Made by a program: the position numbers and the translations under genes. A DNA stretch of 64,000 nucleotides from JBAZDC01 sp041654595. GTDB lineage: Bacteria; Pseudomonadota; Gammaproteobacteria; Burkholderiales; Burkholderiaceae_B. Below, piece after piece: positions 41,177 through 53,579 of this stretch (the first letter of the stretch is position 1; each line of letters starts with the position of its first letter). Under the pieces are notes generated by a model that did not search any database, was not told where the DNA came from, and saw nothing but the letters and a program-made list of their open reading frames with translations. Location: NCBI GenBank assembly GCA_964551305.1, contig CAZKBT010000008.1:1-64000 (forward strand), given 5' to 3'.

Positions 41177-44065
41177 CTAAGCCAGCTTGCTCAGTTGGCC
41201 ATGCACCTTGTCCAGCGTTTCCTGGAACTGGCTCACGCGCATTTTTTCCTGTTCGACGACGGCGGCGGGCGCGCGCGCCACGAAGCTTTCATTGCCCAGC
41301 TTGGCCCGGGCCTTGGCGATTTCACCCCGCAGGCGCGCGATTTCCTTGGACAAGCGCGCGCGTTCGGCGTCGACGTCGATTTCCACGTGCAGCATCAGCT
41401 GCGTGCCGCCCACGACTTGCACGGGCGCGCCGACGTCGGGAAGCTCGTCGACGATATCCACGCTCGACAGCTTGCCCAGGGCAGCCAGGTAGGGGACATA
41501 GTCCTGGAAAGCCTCGCGCTTGCCCTGGATCATCAGGGGAACGCGTTGAGCCGGCGACAGCGACATCTCGCCCCTGAGCGCGCGCACGCCTTCCACGAGA
41601 GCCTTCAGGTCGTTGACCCGGCTTTCCGAGTCCGGGTCGATCGCTGACGGATCGGAGGCCGGATAGGGTTGGACGCTGATGCTGGTTTGCTGCTCTTCCC
41701 CGCGCTTGCCCGCCACGACCGATACTTTCTGCCAAAGCTCTTCGGTGATGAAGGGAATGATGGGGTGGGCCAGGCGCAGCACGGTCTCCAGGACGCGGAT
41801 CAGGCTGCGGCGCGTGCCCAGCTGTCTAGCGGCGTCGCCGTTCTGCAGCTGAACCTTGGCCAATTCCACGTACCAGTCGCAATACTCGTTCCAGACGAAT
41901 TGGTAGATGGCGTTGGCGATGTTGTCGAAGCGATAGTCGGCAAAGCCTTGCTCGACTTCCGATTCCAGGCGCTGCAGGCGGCTGATGATCCATTTGTCGG
42001 CGAAGGAGAGCCGCGCGGATACGCTTGCGCCGTCCTGGATGGCGGTTTCCCGGCTCAGGTCGTGACCCTCGGTGTTCATCAGGACGAAGCGCGACGCGTT
42101 CCACAGCTTGTTGCAGAAATTGCGATAGCCCTCGCAGCGTTTGAGGTCGAAATTGATGTTGCGGCCCAGCGTGGCGTAGGCGGCCATCGTGAAACGCAGG
42201 GCATCCGCCCCGTAGGCGGGAAAGCCCTGGGGGTAGTCCTTGCCGGTCTTTTTCCGGATGCTTTCCGCCTGCTTCGGGTTCATCAGCCCGGAGGTGCGCT
42301 TTTCCAGCAGGCCTGGCAGGTCGATGCCGTCGATCAGGTCCACCGGATCGATGGTATTGCCCTTGGACTTGCTCATTTTCTTGCCGTCGGCATCGCAAAC
42401 CAGGCCGTGCACGTAGACGTCATGGAAAGGAATTTTTCCGGTCATGTGCATGCTCATCATGATCATGCGGGCGACCCAGAAAAAGATAATGTCGAAACCG
42501 GTGACCAGTACGCTGGAAGGCAGGTAGCGCTCCAGGTCGGGCGTCCGCTCGGGCCAGCCCAGGTCGCTGAAGGGCACGAGCGCGGAAGAAAACCAGGTAT
42601 CCAGCACGTCTTCGTCGCGGCGCAGCGGACCGTCGACGCCGGCCCGGCGCGCCTGCTCGACGGCGTCGGCTTCATCGCGGGCGACGAACAGGCGCCCGTC
42701 TTCGCCATACCAGGCCGGAATCTGGTGGCCCCACCACAGCTGGCGGGAAATACACCAGTCCTGGATATTGTTCAGCCACTGGTTGTAGGTGGTGGTCCAG
42801 TTTTCCGGGTAGAACTTGATCCGCCCGTCGGCCACGGCCTGCAGCGCGACCTCGGTGATGCTCTTGCCGGGATTGAGCGAGCCTTCCGGCGCCGGCTTGC
42901 TCATGGCCACGAACCACTGGTCCGTCAACATGGGTTCGATGACCGTGTTGGTCCGGTCTCCGCGCGGCACCATCAGCTTGTGGGGCTTGGCGGCCTGCAG
43001 CGCATCGATGTCTTTCAGGTCGGAGACGATCTGCTTGCGGGCGGCAAAGCGGTCCATGCCGCGATAGGCTTGCGGCGCCTCGTCGGAAATGTGCGCGTCC
43101 AGCGTCAGGATGCTGATCATGTCCAGGCCGTGGCGCTGGCCCACGGCGTAGTCGTTGAAGTCGTGCGCGGGAGTGACTTTGACCACGCCGGTCCCGAACT
43201 CGCGGTCCACGTAGTCGTCCGCGATGACGGGTAGCCGGCGGCCGACCAGCGGCAGGGTCACGTGCTTGCCAATCAGGCGGGCGTAGCGCTCGTCTTCGGG
43301 GTGGACCATCACGGCGACGTCGCCCAGCATCGTTTCAGGGCGGGTCGTGGCTACCACGAGGTACTCCAGGCCGTCGACGGGTTCTTCGAGGGGATAGCGG
43401 ATTTCCCACAGGAAGCCGTCTTCTTCTTCGCTGACCACTTCCAGGTCCGAGACGGCGGTGCCCAATACGGGGTCCCAGTTGACCAGTCTTTTGCCCCGAT
43501 AGATCAAGCCTTGCTCATAGAGGCGCACGAAGGTTTCCACCACGGCGCGGGACAAGTTGCCGTCCATGGTGAAGTACTCGCGGTCCCAGTCGGCCGAGGA
43601 GCCCAGGCGGCGGAATTGGCTGGTGATGGCGCTGCCCGATTTTTCTTTCCATTCCCAGACTTTTTCCACGAATTTCTCGCGGCCCAGGTCGTGGCGCGTG
43701 ATGTTCTGCGCGTCCAGCTGGCGTTCGACGACGATCTGCGTGGCGATGCCCGCATGGTCCGTGCCCGGGATGAAGGCCGTGTCGGCGCCGCGCATCCGGT
43801 GATAGCGCACCAGCCCGTCCATGACGGTCTGATTGAACGCATGTCCCATGTGCAGGGTGCCGGTCACGTTGGGGGGAGGAAACTGGACGGCGAAGGAGGG
43901 CGGGGTCGTATCGGCGCGCGCCGTGCCGGGCGCCGGGAGCACGTGCCGCCCGGCGGCGAAAACACCGGAGCGTTCCCATTGCGTGTACCAGCGTGATTCT
44001 ATTTCTTGAGGTTCAAAACTTTTTGAAAGCTGCTCGGATGCCGTAGGCGTTGGTGTCGTGGTCAT
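41177..44065 (-). CDS. valS: Valyl-tRNA synthetase
   Basis: ValS charges tRNA-Val. The 962-residue class I enzyme has the HIGH-type motif in [14 protein letters not shown], an editing domain ([19 protein letters not shown]), the KMSKS loop in [14 protein letters not shown], an anticodon-binding domain and the C-terminal coiled coil (about residues 895-960) typical of ValS. ATG 44065 begins [12 protein letters not shown] and fits the family length. Confidence 0.97.
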   Translation of the reverse strand: MTTTPTPTASEQLSKSFEPQEIESRWYTQWERSGVFAAGRHVLPAPGTARADTTPPSFAVQFPPPNVTGTLHMGHAFNQTVMDGLVRYHRMRGADTAFIPGTDHAGIATQIVVERQLDAQNITRHDLGREKFVEKVWEWKEKSGSAITSQFRRLGSSADWDREYFTMDGNLSRAVVETFVRLYEQGLIYRGKRLVNWDPVLGTAVSDLEVVSEEEDGFLWEIRYPLEEPVDGLEYLVVATTRPETMLGDVAVMVHPEDERYARLIGKHVTLPLVGRRLPVIADDYVDREFGTGVVKVTPAHDFNDYAVGQRHGLDMISILTLDAHISDEAPQAYRGMDRFAARKQIVSDLKDIDALQAAKPHKLMVPRGDRTNTVIEPMLTDQWFVAMSKPAPEGSLNPGKSITEVALQAVADGRIKFYPENWTTTYNQWLNNIQDWCISRQLWWGHQIPAWYGEDGRLFVARDEADAVEQARRAGVDGPLRRDEDVLDTWFSSALVPFSDLGWPERTPDLERYLPSSVLVTGFDIIFFWVARMIMMSMHMTGKIPFHDVYVHGLVCDADGKKMSKSKGNTIDPVDLIDGIDLPGLLEKRTSGLMNPKQAESIRKKTGKDYPQGFPAYGADALRFTMAAYATLGRNINFDLKRCEGYRNFCNKLWNASRFVLMNTEGHDLSRETAIQDGASVSARLSFADKWIISRLQRLESEVEQGFADYRFDNIANAIYQFVWNEYCDWYVELAKVQLQNGDAARQLGTRRSLIRVLETVLRLAHPIIPFITEELWQKVSVVAGKRGEEQQTSISVQPYPASDPSAIDPDSESRVNDLKALVEGVRALRGEMSLSPAQRVPLMIQGKREAFQDYVPYLAALGKLSSVDIVDELPDVGAPVQVVGGTQLMLHVEIDVDAERARLSKEIARLRGEIAKARAKLGNESFVARAPAAVVEQEKMRVSQFQETLDKVHGQLSKLA

Positions 44066-44366
44066 TGTGCGGTGAAAAGGTAAGAGCGTGTTGGTGCGCG
44101 CCTGTCGCATCGGGCTGCGCGGCGCAGCCGTGAGCTCAATCAGGGTAGTCGTCGGCTTTATTTTAAGCCGTAGCCGTGACAGATTCGCATGTTAAAATAC
44201 CGGGTTCACATAAACTATAGCAAAGTTGTTGTTTTCATTAGAAAAACTATTTCCGCAACCCCGGTTTTTGGGTTTGGAGGTCCGGTTTTCGGCCGAAGTG
44301 GCCCGCCATCATCTTCATTTACTCAACGGTAAGTCCTTTTTATTTCATTAACTGTTTGGATTTTTC
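44066..44366. promoter_or_regulatory. Divergent control region between valS and ndk
   Basis: The 301 bases hold no gene. The part next to ndk is AT-rich, with -10-like sequences (TAAAAT at 44193-44198), but I find no -35 with convincing spacing. It must contain promoters for valS (left) and ndk (right). Confidence 0.5.
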
Positions 44367-44792
44367 ATGGCTATTGAACGCACTCTTTCCATTATCAAAC
44401 CCGATGCCGTCGCCAAGAACGTGATCGGCCAGATCGTTGCCCGTTTCGAGCAGGCGGGCCTGAAAGTGATTGCCGCCCGGTTGCAGCAGTTGTCCCGCGA
44501 AGAAGCCGAACGCTTTTACGGCGTGCACAAAGAGCGTCCTTTTTTCAAGGACCTGGTTGATTTCATGGTCTCCGGCCCCGTGTTCGTGCAGGTTCTGGAA
44601 GGCGAGAACGCGATCCAGAAAAACCGCGACCTGATGGGCGCCACCGACCCCAAGAAGGCCGAAGCAGGCACGATCCGCGCCGACTTCGCCGACAGCATCG
44701 ACGCCAATGCCGTGCACGGCTCGGACGCCGCCGAAACCGCAGCGGTGGAAATCGCTTTCTTCTTCCCGGAAAGCCAGGTTTTCAGCCGTTGA
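44367..44792 (+). CDS. ndk: Nucleoside diphosphate kinase
   Basis: Ndk transfers the gamma-phosphate of ATP to nucleoside diphosphates. The 141-residue product starts with [18 protein letters not shown] and has the active-site histidine in [12 protein letters not shown]. Length is normal. It heads the run ndk-rlmN-rodZ-like-ispG-hisS, the conserved gammaproteobacterial/betaproteobacterial order. Confidence 0.98.
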   Translation: MAIERTLSIIKPDAVAKNVIGQIVARFEQAGLKVIAARLQQLSREEAERFYGVHKERPFFKDLVDFMVSGPVFVQVLEGENAIQKNRDLMGATDPKKAEAGTIRADFADSIDANAVHGSDAAETAAVEIAFFFPESQVFSR

Positions 44793-44832
44793 TCGGTTGA
44801 CGCTCCCGCACTCGCACGCCGCCTTGTTCACG

Positions 44833-45984
44833 ATGTCATCGGATTCCATCAATCTTTTGGGGCTCGGGGCCGCCGAGCTGACCGACCTCGTCGGGCAGTG
44901 GGGCGGCAAGCCGTTTCGCGCCAAGCAACTGCTGCGCTGGGTGCACCAGCGCGGCGTGGATTCCTTTGACGACATGACGGACCTGGCACGCGAGTTTCGC
45001 GGGCAGCTTGCAGAACGCTGTTCGATTCACGCGCCTGCCGTGTCAACCGAACAGCGCTCTGTCGACGGAACGCGCAAGTGGCTGTTCGACGTCGGCGACA
45101 ACAACGCGGTCGAGGCGGTTTTCATTCCCGAAGACGATCGCGGGACGCTCTGCATCTCCAGCCAGGCCGGCTGCACCGTGGCATGTCCTTTCTGTTCCAC
45201 GGGCTATCAGGGCTTCAACCGCAATCTGACCACGGCCGAGATCATCGGCCAGCTGTGGTTCGCCAGGCGGGCGGTGCAGGCGGATGCGGGCGGCGCCCGG
45301 CTCGCCGATACGGCCACGGCGGCGCCGGTGTCGCGCGTCGTGAGCAATGTGGTGATGATGGGCATGGGCGAACCGCTCCTGAATTACGATCAGGTGGTGG
45401 GCGCCTTGCGCTTGATGCTCGACGACAATGCCTATGGCTTGTCGCGGCGGCGGGTCACCGTATCCACGTCCGGCGTCGTGCCGATGATGGACCGCTTGTC
45501 CACGGACTGCCCGGTCGCCTTGGCCGTCTCCTTGCATGCGCCCAACGATGCGTTGCGCGACAAGCTGGTTCCCTTGAACCGCAAGTATCCCTTGGCCGAA
45601 TTGTTGGCCGCCTGCAACCGCTACTTGGAGTTCGCGCCGCGCGATTTCATCACGTTCGAATACATCATGCTGGACGGCGTGAACGACGGCGACGATCATG
45701 CGCGCGAGCTGATCGCCATTGCGTCACAGGTTCGCTGCAAATTCAATTTGATACCTTTCAATCCTTTCCCTCAGTCGGGCTTGAAGCGTTCCTCCACGGC
45801 ACGGGTGCGTCTTTTCGCGCAGCGACTGATGGATGCCGGCGTGATCACCACCGTGCGCAAGACGCGAGGCGATGACATCGCCGCGGCCTGTGGCCAGTTG
45901 GCCGGAGACGTAAAGGACCGTACGCGCATTGCGCAGCGCTTGCCCAACCGCGCTGTCATTGCGATCAATCAGGAGCGAGCATGA
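44833..45984 (+). CDS. rlmN: Dual-specificity rRNA/tRNA adenine C2-methyltransferase
   Basis: RlmN is a radical SAM enzyme methylating A2503 of 23S rRNA and A37 of some tRNAs. The 383-residue product has [18 protein letters not shown], the cluster motif [11 protein letters not shown] (C-x3-C-x2-C), [13 protein letters not shown], and late catalytic-cysteine sequences. ATG 44833 gives the standard N-terminus. Its stop overlaps the next start (45981). Confidence 0.97.
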   Translation: MSSDSINLLGLGAAELTDLVGQWGGKPFRAKQLLRWVHQRGVDSFDDMTDLAREFRGQLAERCSIHAPAVSTEQRSVDGTRKWLFDVGDNNAVEAVFIPEDDRGTLCISSQAGCTVACPFCSTGYQGFNRNLTTAEIIGQLWFARRAVQADAGGARLADTATAAPVSRVVSNVVMMGMGEPLLNYDQVVGALRLMLDDNAYGLSRRRVTVSTSGVVPMMDRLSTDCPVALAVSLHAPNDALRDKLVPLNRKYPLAELLAACNRYLEFAPRDFITFEYIMLDGVNDGDDHARELIAIASQVRCKFNLIPFNPFPQSGLKRSSTARVRLFAQRLMDAGVITTVRKTRGDDIAAACGQLAGDVKDRTRIAQRLPNRAVIAINQERA

Positions 45985-46487
45985 CCGAGCCCATAGAGAC
46001 GAGCCAAGAACCGATTCCCGCACAGGGCGCAGGCCTGTCGGCCGCGAGCGTCGGATCGACGTTGCGCGCGCTGCGCGAGGCCCGCGGCATGAGCTTGTCC
46101 GAAGTTTCCGCGCGGCTCAAGTTCTCCGTTCGCCAACTGGACGCCCTGGAGCAGGAACGGTGGGATGATCTTCCGCAAGGTGTTTCCTTGCGCGGATTGG
46201 TCAAGAACTACGCCCGCTTCCTGCAGGCGGACGCCGACGCGCTGCTGGACACGCTGGAGCGCCAGGTCGGCGCGTCCGCCGCGTCGCCCTCGGCGGCCGT
46301 CAATCGCGTCGTCAACCGTTATCAGGAAACGGACATGCCGTTGCACGACGAACCCTCCGGCCGTCCCTGGGGATGGTTGGTTATCATTTTGGTTGTTTTG
46401 CTCATCGCCGTGTTCTATGCCATAGAGCGAGCATGGATTCCCGAATCCTGGCTGATGTTCGATTGGCTGAAATCCATACAGAAATGA
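45981..46487 (+). CDS. RodZ-like helix-turn-helix membrane protein, short form
   Basis: RodZ links the MreB cytoskeleton to the envelope in rod-shaped cells. The 168-residue product has an N-terminal HTH_25 domain (about residues 24-95; [31 protein letters not shown]) and one membrane helix (about 129-148). Only about 20 residues follow, so the periplasmic DUF4115 domain of full RodZ is missing. It sits between rlmN and ispG, the conserved rodZ position, and overlaps both by four bases. Confidence 0.85.
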   Translation: MTEPIETSQEPIPAQGAGLSAASVGSTLRALREARGMSLSEVSARLKFSVRQLDALEQERWDDLPQGVSLRGLVKNYARFLQADADALLDTLERQVGASAASPSAAVNRVVNRYQETDMPLHDEPSGRPWGWLVIILVVLLIAVFYAIERAWIPESWLMFDWLKSIQK

Positions 46488-47803
46488 CGATTACCGCAGC
46501 TCCCGCGTCAGAATGCCAGCCTTTGCCCGTCGGCGCCGCCGCGCGGCGCGCGACGCGGCCGGTGCAGGTGCGATGGGGCGCAAACAGCGTGCAGGTCGGC
46601 GGGCGGGCGCCCGTGGTCGTGCAATCCATGACCAATACGGATACGGTCGATGCCGTGGCCACGGCCATTCAGGTCAAGGAACTGGCGCTGGCGGGATCGG
46701 AGATGGTCCGCATCACCGTCAACACGCCCGAAGCCGCCGGGGAAGTCCCGGCCATACGCGAGCATCTGGATCGCATGGGCGTCGACACGCCCCTGGTCGG
46801 CGATTTCCATTACAACGGACACAAGTTGCTGTCGCAGTTTCCGGAGTGCGCCCAGGCTTTGTCCAAGTACCGCATCAACCCCGGCAACATGGGCGGCGGC
46901 AAAAAGCGCGACGACAACTTCGCCCAGATGATAGAAATCGCCTGCCGCTACGATAAACCCGTGCGCATCGGCGTCAACTGGGGCAGCCTGGACCATGAGC
47001 TGATGGCGCGCATGATGGACGACAACAATCGCCGCGCCCAGCCCTGGGATGCGCGAGCGGTCATGCGCGATGCCCTGGTGGTGTCGGCCATCAGCAATGC
47101 GCAGCGGGCGGAGCAATTGGGGCTCTCGCCCAACGGCATCGTGCTGTCCTGCAAAGTCAGCCATGTCCAGGACCTGATCACGGTTTATCAAGACCTGTCC
47201 ACGCGTTGCGATTATCCCTTGCACCTGGGGCTCACCGAGGCGGGCATGGGCAGCAAGGGCATCGTGGCCTCCACGGCTGCGCTGGCGGTCCTGCTGCAGC
47301 AGGGCATCGGCGACACGATACGCATTTCACTGACGCCCGAGCCCGGCGGCGACCGTTCGCGCGAAGTGATCGTCGCCCAGGAAATCCTGCAAAGCATGGG
47401 TTTGCGCGCCTTTACGCCCATGGTCGTGGCATGCCCCGGATGCGGGCGCACCAGCAGCACGGTTTTCCAGGAATTGGCCGACAGCATCCAAGCCTATTTG
47501 CGCGAGCAGATGCCGGTCTGGAAGACGCGCTACCCCGGCGTCGAGACCATGAACGTGGCGGTGATGGGCTGCGTGGTGAACGGTCCGGGCGAAAGCCGCC
47601 ACGCCGACATCGGCATCAGCTTGCCGGGCACGGGTGAAATCCCGTCCGCGCCGGTCTATATCGACGGAGAGCGCACCGTTACCCTGAAGGGCGAGGGCAT
47701 AGCCAAAGAATTCCAGGCCATCGTCCAGGATTACGTCGAGCGGCGTTATGGCCAGGCCGTATCCGATTCATCCCATGCCGCGGACCAACCGCGTGATCTT
47801 TAA
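46484..47803 (+). CDS. ispG: 4-hydroxy-3-methylbut-2-en-1-yl diphosphate synthase
   Basis: IspG (GcpE) is the 4Fe-4S enzyme of the MEP isoprenoid pathway. The 439-residue product has VQSMTNTDT, the TIM-barrel region [12 protein letters not shown], and the C-terminal cluster cysteines in [10 protein letters not shown] and [10 protein letters not shown]. The start overlaps the rodZ-like stop (ATGA). It matches the longer betaproteobacterial form. Confidence 0.97.
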   Translation: MTITAAPASECQPLPVGAAARRATRPVQVRWGANSVQVGGRAPVVVQSMTNTDTVDAVATAIQVKELALAGSEMVRITVNTPEAAGEVPAIREHLDRMGVDTPLVGDFHYNGHKLLSQFPECAQALSKYRINPGNMGGGKKRDDNFAQMIEIACRYDKPVRIGVNWGSLDHELMARMMDDNNRRAQPWDARAVMRDALVVSAISNAQRAEQLGLSPNGIVLSCKVSHVQDLITVYQDLSTRCDYPLHLGLTEAGMGSKGIVASTAALAVLLQQGIGDTIRISLTPEPGGDRSREVIVAQEILQSMGLRAFTPMVVACPGCGRTSSTVFQELADSIQAYLREQMPVWKTRYPGVETMNVAVMGCVVNGPGESRHADIGISLPGTGEIPSAPVYIDGERTVTLKGEGIAKEFQAIVQDYVERRYGQAVSDSSHAADQPRDL

Positions 47804-47812
47804 TTTAACGCT

Positions 47813-49126
47813 ATGACGCAGTCGCAAGAAACAACGCAGTCCAGACAGTTCGAGAAGGTCCGCGCCCTGACCGGCATGAAAGATACGCTGCCGGATGCAA
47901 GCGCGAACTGGGAGCGGCTGGAGCAAACGGTTCGCGAGTGGCTGGCCGGCTACGGCTACCGCAACATGCGTACGCCGGTTCTGGAGCATACCCGCCTGTT
48001 CACCCGCGGCATCGGCGAAGTCACCGACATCGTCGAAAAGGAAATGTATTCCTTTACCGATTCCCTCAATGGCGAAGCGTTGACGATGCGCCCGGAGTTC
48101 ACCGCCGGCATCGTGCGCGCGACCATCGAGCATAATCTGCTTTACGATAGGCCGCAGCGGGTGTTTTCGATGGGCCCGGTCTTTCGGCACGAGAAACCGC
48201 AGCGCGGCCGTTTTCGCCAATTCCATCAGATAGACGTCGAGGCCCTGGGCTTGCCAGGGCCCGACATCGATGCCGAGATGATCGTGATGCTGGCGCGGTT
48301 ATGGAAACTGCTGGGCTTGACCGACATCCGCCTGGAGATCAATTCCCTGGGCCAGGCCAGCGAGCGCAGCGCGCACCGCACGGCGCTCATCGAGTACTTG
48401 GAACAGCACACCGCGGTCATGGATGACGAAGCCAGGCGGCGGATGTACACCAACCCTTTGCGCGTGCTGGACACCAAGAATCCCGCCATGCAGGAGATGG
48501 CCAATAACGCGCCGAAGCTGTTCGACTTCCTGGGGCGGGAATCCCTGGATCATTACGCGGGCGTCTGCGCGCGCCTGGATGACGCCGGTATTGCATACCG
48601 ATTGAATACGCGTCTCGTGCGCGGCCTGGACTATTACAATCTGACGGTTTTCGAGTGGGTGACGGATCGCCTGGGCGCCCAGGGCACCGTGTGCGGCGGC
48701 GGCCGTTATGACGGGCTGATCGAGCTCCTGGGCGGCAAACCGGCGCCGGCCGTCGGATTCGCCATAGGCATGGAACGCCTGCTGGATCTGTGCGAACAGT
48801 CCTCCGGCGCTCACGCCCAGCCCGAATGCCAAGTCTACGTGGTCCATCAGGGCGACGCCGCGCAGCGAACTGCGGCTACACTGGCGGAATCGCTGCGCGA
48901 TGCGGGCTTGCGGATTATCGTCCATGCCGGATCGGCGGGCTTCAAGTCCCAGTTCAAGCGGGCGGATGCCAGCGGCGCCGTGGCGGCGGTCGTGCTGGGC
49001 TCCGATGAGCTGGCGCAGCGGGCGGCCACCGTCAAGTGGCTGCGCGTGTCGGATACCGCCGAACAGGCGCAACAGGAAACGATCACTTTCGATCGATTGG
49101 CCGATGAATTGAAATCAAGGATTTGA
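47813..49126 (+). CDS. hisS: Histidyl-tRNA synthetase
   Basis: HisS charges tRNA-His. The 437-residue class II enzyme has [11 protein letters not shown], motif 2 [18 protein letters not shown], the histidine-binding [15 protein letters not shown] and motif 3 [20 protein letters not shown], plus a C-terminal anticodon-binding domain. It differs from HisZ (57419), which lacks that last domain. Confidence 0.97.
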   Translation: MTQSQETTQSRQFEKVRALTGMKDTLPDASANWERLEQTVREWLAGYGYRNMRTPVLEHTRLFTRGIGEVTDIVEKEMYSFTDSLNGEALTMRPEFTAGIVRATIEHNLLYDRPQRVFSMGPVFRHEKPQRGRFRQFHQIDVEALGLPGPDIDAEMIVMLARLWKLLGLTDIRLEINSLGQASERSAHRTALIEYLEQHTAVMDDEARRRMYTNPLRVLDTKNPAMQEMANNAPKLFDFLGRESLDHYAGVCARLDDAGIAYRLNTRLVRGLDYYNLTVFEWVTDRLGAQGTVCGGGRYDGLIELLGGKPAPAVGFAIGMERLLDLCEQSSGAHAQPECQVYVVHQGDAAQRTAATLAESLRDAGLRIIVHAGSAGFKSQFKRADASGAVAAVVLGSDELAQRAATVKWLRVSDTAEQAQQETITFDRLADELKSRI

Positions 49127-49133
49127 ACGAAGC

Positions 49134-49775
49134 ATGGCATACGATTTAGAAGAACAGGAAAAACTGGATGCGTTGCGGGCCTGGTGGGACCGCTACGGCA
49201 CGTTGCTGGTCATCGTCGCATTCGTCATCGTGGCCGGCGTACTGGGCTGGCGCGGCTGGCAATGGCACCAAAGCAACCAGGCGAACCAGGCCATGAGCTA
49301 TTTCGAGGCGCTGGAGACCGCCAGCCGCGAAGCCGGCGATGAAGCCGTGACCCGGATCAAGGCCGCGAGCGACACGATGCGCAGCGACTTTCCCCGGTCG
49401 GGCTATACCTCTCGCGGCGTGCTGCTGGCGGCGCACACCTTGTACGAACGCCAGGATCTCGAAGGGGCGAAAGAGCAGCTGCAATGGCTGATCGAGCAGA
49501 ACACCGATCCGGCCTTGACGCCGCTCGCACGCCTGCGCTTGGCCGGCATCCTGCTCGAACAGAAGAATTATGACCAGGCCGAGGCACTGCTGGCGGATCC
49601 GCCATCGGGCTACGCGGGGCTGTTCCTGGATCGGCGCGGCGACATCCTGCTGGCGCGCGGCAAGCCGGCCGAAGCGCGCAAGGCGTGGGAAGAGGCGCTG
49701 AAAGAGCTGAGTGGCGTGGATGCGTCGGTGCGACAAGTCCTGCAGTTGAAAATCGATGCTTTAGGTGAGGTCTGA
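49134..49775 (+). CDS. yfgM: YfgM-type tetratricopeptide membrane protein
   Basis: YfgM is an inner-membrane protein with a periplasmic TPR domain that works with PpiD and the Sec translocon. The 213-residue product has the N-terminal signature YDLEEQEKLDALRAWWDRYG, one helix (about 21-41) and TPR-like helices after it. It lies between hisS and bamB as in E. coli. Confidence 0.93.
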   Translation: MAYDLEEQEKLDALRAWWDRYGTLLVIVAFVIVAGVLGWRGWQWHQSNQANQAMSYFEALETASREAGDEAVTRIKAASDTMRSDFPRSGYTSRGVLLAAHTLYERQDLEGAKEQLQWLIEQNTDPALTPLARLRLAGILLEQKNYDQAEALLADPPSGYAGLFLDRRGDILLARGKPAEARKAWEEALKELSGVDASVRQVLQLKIDALGEV

Positions 49776-49779
49776 AATC

Positions 49780-50937
49780 ATGCGTAATTCTCTTTGCCGC
49801 CATGTCGCGCGTAATACCGCCGTGGCGTTGTGCGTCGGCCTGTTGGCCGGCTGCTCGATGTTTTCCAGCCACGACGAACGCTACGCGCCCGCGCCCTTGA
49901 CCGAATACCAGGCCGGCGTGTCGGTAGGCCAGCAGTGGTCGGTTTCGCTGGGCAGCGGCAGCGGCTATGGCTTCATGCCGACCGTGCTGGACGGCTATGT
50001 GTATGCGGCCGCGCCCAACGGCCGCGTCAGCAAGATCGATTTGGCCTCCGGACGGGTGATCTGGCAGACGGATACAGGTATGAATCTTTCCGCGGGCGCC
50101 GGTTCCGACGGCCGCACGACGGTGGCCGCCGCCGCCGATGGAAACGTCGTGGCGCTGGATGAGAACGGCAGGGAGAAATGGCGTGTGCGCGCCACGAGCG
50201 AAGTGGCCGTTCCGCCGGTCGTGGGCGCGGGCGTCGTCGTCGTGCGCAGTTCCGACTATCGGATCCAGGCGTTCGATGCGAACTCCGGCGAGGCGCTCTG
50301 GGACGTGCAGCGGCCCGGTCCCGCCTTGGCCTTGAAGGCTTCCATGCAGATGCGCATCGTCGACGACCTGCTCATGGCCGGCCTGCCCAACGGCAGACTG
50401 ATCGCCATTCACGCCCCGACCGGGAGCGTGCAATGGGAGGGCACGATCTCCACCTCGCAGGGCGCGACCGACCTGGATCGCATCAGCGACGTCGTCGGCG
50501 CCCCGCAGATCATGGGGCCGGCATTGTGCGGCGTGACCTATCAAGGGAAAATGGTGTGCTTTGACGTGTCGCAGGGCGGCGTTCCCATGTGGGAGCAGCG
50601 CTTTTCCAGCAGCGCCGGCATGGCGATCGACCCCGGCATGGTCTATGCGCCGGACCAGCGCGATGTGGTTCACGCGTTCGAGCTGGCTTCCGGGCGCGAA
50701 GTCTGGAAACAGGACGGGCTGCGGAATCGTCGCTTGACCGCGCCCGCCGTCGTGCATCAAGGCATCGCCGTCGGCGATCTGGATGGTTTCGTGCACTTCT
50801 TGTCGCGCGCCGACGGCAGTTTGCTCGGCCGCGTTCAGGTCGGCGGCGGCGCCATCGTATCGCCCCCGGTGGCGACGGATCGCGGCGTTCTGGTACAAAC
50901 CGGAAACGGCGCATTGGTTCTGGTTGGCGTCAATTGA
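49780..50937 (+). CDS. bamB: Outer-membrane assembly lipoprotein BamB
   Basis: BamB is the beta-propeller lipoprotein of the BAM complex that inserts outer-membrane proteins. The 385-residue product has a lipoprotein signal (LCVGLLAGC, lipidated cysteine near residue 24) and repeated PQQ-type blades ([30 protein letters not shown]). ATG 49780 follows the yfgM stop by four bases. Its stop overlaps the TTG start of der. Confidence 0.96.
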   Translation: MRNSLCRHVARNTAVALCVGLLAGCSMFSSHDERYAPAPLTEYQAGVSVGQQWSVSLGSGSGYGFMPTVLDGYVYAAAPNGRVSKIDLASGRVIWQTDTGMNLSAGAGSDGRTTVAAAADGNVVALDENGREKWRVRATSEVAVPPVVGAGVVVVRSSDYRIQAFDANSGEALWDVQRPGPALALKASMQMRIVDDLLMAGLPNGRLIAIHAPTGSVQWEGTISTSQGATDLDRISDVVGAPQIMGPALCGVTYQGKMVCFDVSQGGVPMWEQRFSSSAGMAIDPGMVYAPDQRDVVHAFELASGREVWKQDGLRNRRLTAPAVVHQGIAVGDLDGFVHFLSRADGSLLGRVQVGGGAIVSPPVATDRGVLVQTGNGALVLVGVN

Positions 50938-52385
50938 GCACCATCGCATATAAGCCGGTCATCGCCCTGGTGGGACGGGCCAACGTCGGGAAGTCCACGC
51001 TGTTCAATCGCATCACGCGTTCGCGGGCTGCGTTGGTGGCGGATTTTTCAGGCCTGACCCGGGACCGGCACTACGGCGAAGGCCGGGTCGGCAGCACGCC
51101 TTTCATCGTCGTGGACACAGGAGGCTTCGAGCCCGTCGCCAAAACCGGCATATTGGCGCACATGGCGCGCCAGACGCAGCAAGCCATTGCCGAGTCCGAC
51201 GTCGTGATTTTCCTGGTGGATGCGCGCGCCGGCATCAACGCGCACGATCATGAGATCGCCGCCTTGCTGCGCAAAAACAACCAGCGTGTCGTCTTGGCCG
51301 TCAACAAGGCCGAAGGCATGCGCCATAGTTCGGCCGCGTCGGAATTCTACGAACTGGGCCTGGGCGAACCCCATCCCATTTCCGCCTCGCACGGCGACGG
51401 CGTCGTCGATCTGGTCGAGCAAGCCTTGTCGCTGCTGGACTTGCCGCCTGCCTCCGAAGACGGCCGGGACGAGGAAGACGGCGAGTTCGATCCCGTGGAC
51501 GATTCGGTCGAAGGCCGGCTGCCCGACGTGTCCGGACAGGACGGCGACGATGCGGCTCGAGCCGCGCCGGCGCAGCATCGCATCAAGCTGGCGATCGTCG
51601 GCAGGCCCAATGTCGGCAAGTCGACTCTCATCAACGCCTTGTTGGGCGAAGAGCGCGTGATTGCGTTCGACATGCCCGGCACCACGCGCGACGCGATCGA
51701 GATCGAGTTCGAGCGCGACGGCGTGCCCTATCTGTTGATCGACACGGCCGGGCTGCGCCGCCGCGGCAAGGTCTTCGAGGCGATCGAAAAATTTTCCGTC
51801 ATCAAGACGCTGCAGGCCATCGAGGCGTGCAACGTCGTGGTGTTGATGCTGGACGCGCATGCCGAGATTTCCGACCAGGATGCGCATATCGCGGGATTCA
51901 TCCTGGAAACGGGCAGGGCGCTCGTCGTCGCCATCAACAAATGGGACGGCCTGGATTCGGAACAGCGCGAGCGCGTGCTGCGCGAGTTCGAGCGCAAGAT
52001 GCGGTTCTTGTCCTTCGCCAAAATGCACACCATATCGGCATTGAAATCGGCGGGCATCAGGCCCTTGCTCAAGTCGGTCAACGCGGCGCACGCCGCCGCC
52101 TTCGCCAAGCTTTCCACGCCCAAGCTCACTCGCGCGCTGCATGCCGCGGTCGAGCAGCAGCAGCCTCCGCGCAAGGGGCCGTTCAGGCCCAAGATGCGCT
52201 ACGCGCACCAGGGAGGCCAGAACCCGCCGCGCATCATCATCCATGGCAGTGCGCTGGACGCCATACCCGAATCGTATCGCCGTTATCTCGAAAGCCGTTT
52301 TCGCCAGGAATTCAAGCTCGAAGGCACGCCGCTCAGCATCGAATTCAAGGCCTCGCACAATCCCTACGTTCAGGAGAAATCGTGA
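50934..52385 (+). CDS. der: Ribosome-assembly GTPase Der (EngA)
   Basis: Der is a double GTPase required for 50S assembly. The 483-residue product has two G domains, G1 motifs GRANVGKST (near residue 14) and GRPNVGKST, separated by an acidic linker, and a C-terminal KH-like domain ([20 protein letters not shown]). The first G1 has alanine where proline is usual. The only start that fits is TTG 50934, overlapping the bamB stop as TTGA, so translation probably depends on coupling. Confidence 0.95.
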   Translation: MSTIAYKPVIALVGRANVGKSTLFNRITRSRAALVADFSGLTRDRHYGEGRVGSTPFIVVDTGGFEPVAKTGILAHMARQTQQAIAESDVVIFLVDARAGINAHDHEIAALLRKNNQRVVLAVNKAEGMRHSSAASEFYELGLGEPHPISASHGDGVVDLVEQALSLLDLPPASEDGRDEEDGEFDPVDDSVEGRLPDVSGQDGDDAARAAPAQHRIKLAIVGRPNVGKSTLINALLGEERVIAFDMPGTTRDAIEIEFERDGVPYLLIDTAGLRRRGKVFEAIEKFSVIKTLQAIEACNVVVLMLDAHAEISDQDAHIAGFILETGRALVVAINKWDGLDSEQRERVLREFERKMRFLSFAKMHTISALKSAGIRPLLKSVNAAHAAAFAKLSTPKLTRALHAAVEQQQPPRKGPFRPKMRYAHQGGQNPPRIIIHGSALDAIPESYRRYLESRFRQEFKLEGTPLSIEFKASHNPYVQEKS

Positions 52386-53464
52386 GCCGTTTCTGGAGCG
52401 ACGATGTCGCCGATCTGATTCCCTATACGGCTGGTGAGCAGCCCAAAGTCGACAACCTGCTCAAACTCAACACGAACGAGCATCCGTACGGGCCGTCTCC
52501 ATTGGCGTTGCAGGCGATTCGCGATGCGGCCAACGATACGCTGCGCTTGTATCCCGACTACGATTCGTCGGCGTTGCGCCAGGCCGTGGCCCGCCTGCAC
52601 GGCATCGATCCCGCGCAGGTGTTCGTCGGCAATGGATCGGACGAAGTGCTCGCCCACGTATTCCGCGCCTTGTTCCGCCGCGAAGGGCGGGCCTTGTGGA
52701 TGCCGGATATTTCCTACAGCTTCTATCGCACCTATGTGCAGATGTTCGATATACCGTTCAGGCTGATTCCCCTGGCCGACGATTTCTCGATAAGGGTCGA
52801 CGATTACGCGGCCGACGACGGCGCGGCGCCGGCGGGCATCATCATCGCCAACCCCAATGCACCGACGGGCATCGCGCTGGACCTGGGAGCCATCGGCGCG
52901 CTTGCCCAGGCGCATCCGGACGCGGCCGTCGTCATCGACGAAGCCTACGTCGACTTTGGCGCCCGGTCGGCGGTTTCCTTGCTGGCGAAGCACGACAACC
53001 TGGTGGTCGTCCATACCTTGTCGAAATCCCGCGCCCTGGCGGGCCTGCGTGTAGGTTACGCAATGGCCGGCAAGGCCGTCGTCGATGGGCTGAAGCGCGT
53101 CAAGGACAGCTTCAATTCCTATCCGCTGGATCGCCCGGCCCAGGCGGGAGCCCTGGCGTCGATCGAAGACACGGCTTATTTCCACGAAAAAACGCAGCTG
53201 GTCATCCAGGCCCGCGAGGACCTGGCGCGGCGTTTGCGGGAAATGGGCTTCCAGGTTTTGCCGTCGTCGGCCAACTTCATTTTCGCCCGGCATCCCGGAC
53301 ACGACGCGCAGCGGATCAGCCAGGACCTGCGAGCGCAAGGCATACTCGTGCGTCATTTCAAGAATGAGCGCATCCAGCAGTTTTTGCGGATCTCCATCGG
53401 CACGTTGCAAGACAATGACCGCTTGTGTAACGTGTTGAAAGGCATTTTGGATGATAAACATTAA
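52382..53464 (+). CDS. hisC: Histidinol-phosphate aminotransferase
   Basis: HisC makes histidinol phosphate from imidazole acetol phosphate. The 360-residue PLP enzyme has [25 protein letters not shown], the DEAYVDFG aspartate and the PLP lysine in [16 protein letters not shown]. The GTG start at 52382 overlaps the der stop (GTGA). It is separate from the other his genes except hisZ, which lies about 4 kb downstream. Confidence 0.95.
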   Translation: MSRFWSDDVADLIPYTAGEQPKVDNLLKLNTNEHPYGPSPLALQAIRDAANDTLRLYPDYDSSALRQAVARLHGIDPAQVFVGNGSDEVLAHVFRALFRREGRALWMPDISYSFYRTYVQMFDIPFRLIPLADDFSIRVDDYAADDGAAPAGIIIANPNAPTGIALDLGAIGALAQAHPDAAVVIDEAYVDFGARSAVSLLAKHDNLVVVHTLSKSRALAGLRVGYAMAGKAVVDGLKRVKDSFNSYPLDRPAQAGALASIEDTAYFHEKTQLVIQAREDLARRLREMGFQVLPSSANFIFARHPGHDAQRISQDLRAQGILVRHFKNERIQQFLRISIGTLQDNDRLCNVLKGILDDKH

Positions 53465-53579
53465 AATTTTTCAGCGATTGCCGATAAATTCACCATGGCC
53501 TTGTGCGCATCTAGGGAAAACCCTGTAAAGTATGGGTTTCACCTTCGATATCAATAACAAAATAATTGGAGTCCAGCCA

